Shown: positions 63,728-64,000 of the stretch, piece after piece
How positions within the stretch are numbered: position 1 is the first letter of the stretch
How the letters are laid out: the number at the start of each line of letters is the position of its first letter
From: Nitrospira sp.
Lineage (GTDB): Bacteria; Nitrospirota; Nitrospiria; Nitrospirales; Nitrospiraceae
Direction of reading: 5' to 3'
Assembly (NCBI GenBank): GCA_029194665.1
Contig: JARFXO010000003.1
Coordinates: 62,001-126,000 of the forward strand
DNA: 64,000 nucleotides
Position numbers and translations under genes: made by a program
The notes under the pieces: model-generated
The model's input: only the letters and a program-made list of their open reading frames with translations
Told to the model about the DNA's origin: nothing
The model's database searches: none

Positions 63728-64000
63728 GATCGCCTTCATTGATCAAGGCGCGGTGCTCGAAACAGAGGTTTCACTGATCGTAGGAACTAAGGTGCAGGGT
63801 TGGGTACGCACCCCCAATCAGGTTATCGATCTGAGCAGAGTTAGGGCAGCCTATCTGCGACCCCACGAGTCTGTGCGGTTGTCGGTGATCGAGCGTGCGG
63901 GTCCAACAAGTGCGGCCTGGCAGCACGCGATGCGTATCGATGATGCGTTATTATCGTGGGCAGACCTCACAGAAGCCTTCGTGATCAATCGCCCGTGCGC
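63636..64000 (+). CDS. Second ATP-grasp-related protein, truncated by the window end
   Basis: The ATG at 63636 (GAGG six bases upstream, inside the previous gene by 92 nt) opens a frame that runs off the window (about 121 residues seen). It starts FVLWGLPEDTPLLAVQQAL and continues with VRAAYLRPHESVRL and FVINRP, again the pattern of a pre-ATP-grasp domain (a nucleotide-like fold, then a conserved INRP). The catalytic part, if any, lies beyond the edge. Confidence 0.65.
   Translation, partial: MRSSSTFVLWGLPEDTPLLAVQQALSRRGYEIAFIDQGAVLETEVSLIVGTKVQGWVRTPNQVIDLSRVRAAYLRPHESVRLSVIERAGPTSAAWQHAMRIDDALLSWADLTEAFVINRPC

Overview
The window comes from a Gram-negative, flagellated bacterium with heavy use of sigma-54. 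It encodes a FadL-type outer-membrane protein, several outer-membrane-type lipoproteins, a bacterial-type flagellar basal-body operon and five sigma-54 activators. The gene mix (paired FleS/FleR-like regulators, many enhancer-binding proteins, a palindromic interspersed repeat of about 120 bp) reminds me of Nitrospira/Nitrospirota, but that is recognition, not proof.

Layout. 0-9.7 kb: housekeeping and envelope-signalling genes, namely ClpB, a membrane protein and a histidine kinase/lipoprotein/sigma-54 regulator operon that matches the enterobacterial GlrK-QseG-GlrR arrangement. 9.74-41.93 kb: a probable genomic island. It is bounded on the left by an intact tRNA-Thr(UGU) and on the right by an exact 40-bp direct repeat of the 5' half of that tRNA. 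The island carries a HigBA toxin-antitoxin module; a RadC/JAB gene interrupted inside its metal-binding motif by a group II intron; a frameshifted IS256-family element; a locus built around a DyP-peroxidase/cytochrome-P450 fusion with a lipase-like hydrolase, a FadL-like porin and its own sensors; and an operon of a dynamin-like GTPase, an actin/Hsp70-fold protein, a HerA-type ATPase with TPRs and a protein containing 37 copies of a 19-residue repeat. 42.1-56.2 kb: a flagellar cluster with a FleQ-like regulator, a TPR protein, FleS/FleR-like kinase and regulator, then flgB-flgC-fliE-fliF-fliG-fliH-fliI-fliJ-motE. Sigma-54 promoter sequences precede the TPR-fleSR operon, flgB and fliF. FliH carries an extra N-terminal receiver domain. 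56.6-60.1 kb: a GC-rich 1156-residue lipoprotein with propeller repeats and a phospholipase-C-like domain, probably acquired. 61.2-64.0 kb: a papain-like cysteine-peptidase candidate followed by two ATP-grasp-related proteins, the last cut by the window edge.

How it fits together. The flagellar part reads as a regulatory cascade: the FleQ-like protein could act at the sigma-54 promoter of TPR-fleS-fleR, and FleR at flgB and fliF. The DyP-P450 locus looks like uptake (FadL), release (hydrolase) and two-step heme oxidation of a hydrophobic substrate, with a dedicated kinase and sigma-54 regulators. The dynamin/HerA operon has the look of an uncharacterised membrane-linked ATP/GTP-driven machine; its function cannot be read from the sequence.
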